NCBI GenBank assembly: GCA_003223595.1
Contig: QHVR01000419.1
Span: 513-6,000, forward strand
Direction: 5' to 3'
DNA: 5,488 nt
Source of the DNA: Acidobacteriota bacterium
Lineage (GTDB): Bacteria; Acidobacteriota; Terriglobia; Terriglobales; Acidobacteriaceae
Positions 5,089-5,488 of the stretch are shown here, in pieces (the stretch's first letter is position 1; every line of letters starts with the position of its first letter). The position numbers and the translations under genes were made by a program. Under the pieces are notes generated by a model that was given only the letters and a program-made list of their open reading frames with translations, did no database searches and was not told where the DNA came from.

Positions 5089-5103
5089 CCCGCAACTCCT
5101 CAA

Positions 5104-5488
5104 CTAGCGCCTGGCTACCACATACTTGTTGACCGTCGGCGCGACCAGGGGAAACTTCTCTCCCATCACGCCATAGTTCCCGCGATAGTAATTAGCAAAT
5201 CCATCCGGGTATGTCGGATCGGTAAAATCCGCCAGGGTCACAAACGTGGGGCGCATTCCGGGGATCCCAATCTGAAGTTGACCTCCGGCGTGGCTCACTG
5301 CAATAGCGGTCCCGTTGCTCATCACTCCTGTTGCCGCAATCACTGAACTATTAGCTTTGGTGTAGGTGGTGATGTCCTGATTGCGCGCGGTAATCTTCCA
5401 GGAAACAATGTTCTGCGGCAGAAGGCTTCCGATGGTTCCATCTGTCGTGATGGTGCCGAACATGGTCATTAACAACGGCGCGCTGGAA
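5104..5488 (-). CDS. Exported-looking protein, C-terminal part (5' partial)
   Basis: The frame is open to the window edge (residues SSAP precede the first possible start codon), so the real start almost certainly lies outside; a TTG at 5475 is only the first internal start-like codon. About 128 residues are visible. They are rich in Thr, Ser, Asn, Gly and short hydrophobic strands (GTITTDGTIGSLLPQNIVSW), the texture of a secreted beta-sandwich protein. The segment ITTDGTIGSLLPQNIVSWKI recalls the strand pattern of many PEP-CTERM-type exported proteins (from memory). A second part is aromatic-rich (FTDPTYPDGFANYYRGNYGVMGEKFPLV). The protein ends NKYVVARR with no PEP-CTERM motif, LPxTG or C-terminal membrane helix, so no anchor is seen. 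Function is unknown. It is separated by over 300 nt from the next gene and is probably its own unit. Confidence 0.75.
   Translation of the reverse strand, partial: SSAPLLMTMFGTITTDGTIGSLLPQNIVSWKITARNQDITTYTKANSSVIAATGVMSNGTAIAVSHAGGQLQIGIPGMRPTFVTLADFTDPTYPDGFANYYRGNYGVMGEKFPLVAPTVNKYVVARR

Noticed and set aside
4799..5095. 98-codon minus-strand reading frame
   Set aside because: It is Arg/Gly/Lys-rich without domain-like pattern, includes the strong plus-strand terminator hairpin in its sequence, overlaps the predicted promoter of the 49-residue gene and has no ribosome binding site.
1..5488. CRISPR array, insertion sequence or prophage genes
   Set aside because: No regularly spaced long repeats, no transposase or integrase-like protein and no terminal inverted repeats were seen. 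The only tandem repeats are the 10-bp and 21-bp ones described.

Overview
The window is GC-rich bacterial chromosome in which every convincing gene lies on the minus strand, so the genes are read from high to low coordinates. The protein set is a biosynthetic-type thiolase next to a probable 3-hydroxyacyl-CoA dehydrogenase, a soluble TPR-GAF-degenerate-GGDEF signalling protein, small orphan membrane proteins and a secreted-looking protein. Together with the codon style it suggests an Acidobacteriota member (Terriglobia/Koribacter-like). That assignment is inference from memory, because no rRNA or other phylogenetic marker is present.

Layout in transcription order. (1) 5488-5104: the C-terminal part of an exported-looking protein whose start lies outside the window. 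(2) 5103-4787: an intergenic region with an imperfect hairpin after that gene and a very strong intrinsic terminator that faces the plus strand although no plus-strand gene is visible. An 8-bp inverted repeat precedes the terminator, so a short plus-strand RNA is possible. (3) 4786-4637: a 49-residue single-pass membrane protein with a strong Shine-Dalgarno sequence and a candidate promoter. (4) 4636-4333: a 304-nt gap with a T-arm-like hairpin and a good promoter that contains a perfect inverted repeat. (5) 4332-1729: an 867-residue cytoplasmic TPR-GAF-GGDEF-like protein. (6) 1705-1442: an 87-residue protein with two predicted membrane spans, 23 nt downstream and probably co-transcribed. (7) 1441-1344: a gap with an extended -10 promoter candidate. 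(8) 1343-138: acetyl-CoA C-acetyltransferase with all catalytic residues. (9) 137-35: a gap with a hairpin and three imperfect 10-bp repeats. (10) 34-1: the first 11 codons of what looks like 3-hydroxybutyryl-CoA dehydrogenase.

The thiolase and dehydrogenase catalyse adjacent steps: condensation of two acetyl-CoA to acetoacetyl-CoA (or the reverse), then NAD(P)H-linked reduction to 3-hydroxybutyryl-CoA. They form a natural operon for short-chain acyl-CoA metabolism. The most interesting item is the large signalling protein. Its GGDEF active-site motif is replaced by DTSSI, yet an RxxD sequence sits exactly where the c-di-GMP inhibitory site is found in true diguanylate cyclases, and a GAF domain precedes it. 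This recalls catalytically dead c-di-GMP receptors such as PelD and PopA, and makes it a candidate c-di-GMP receptor or scaffold.
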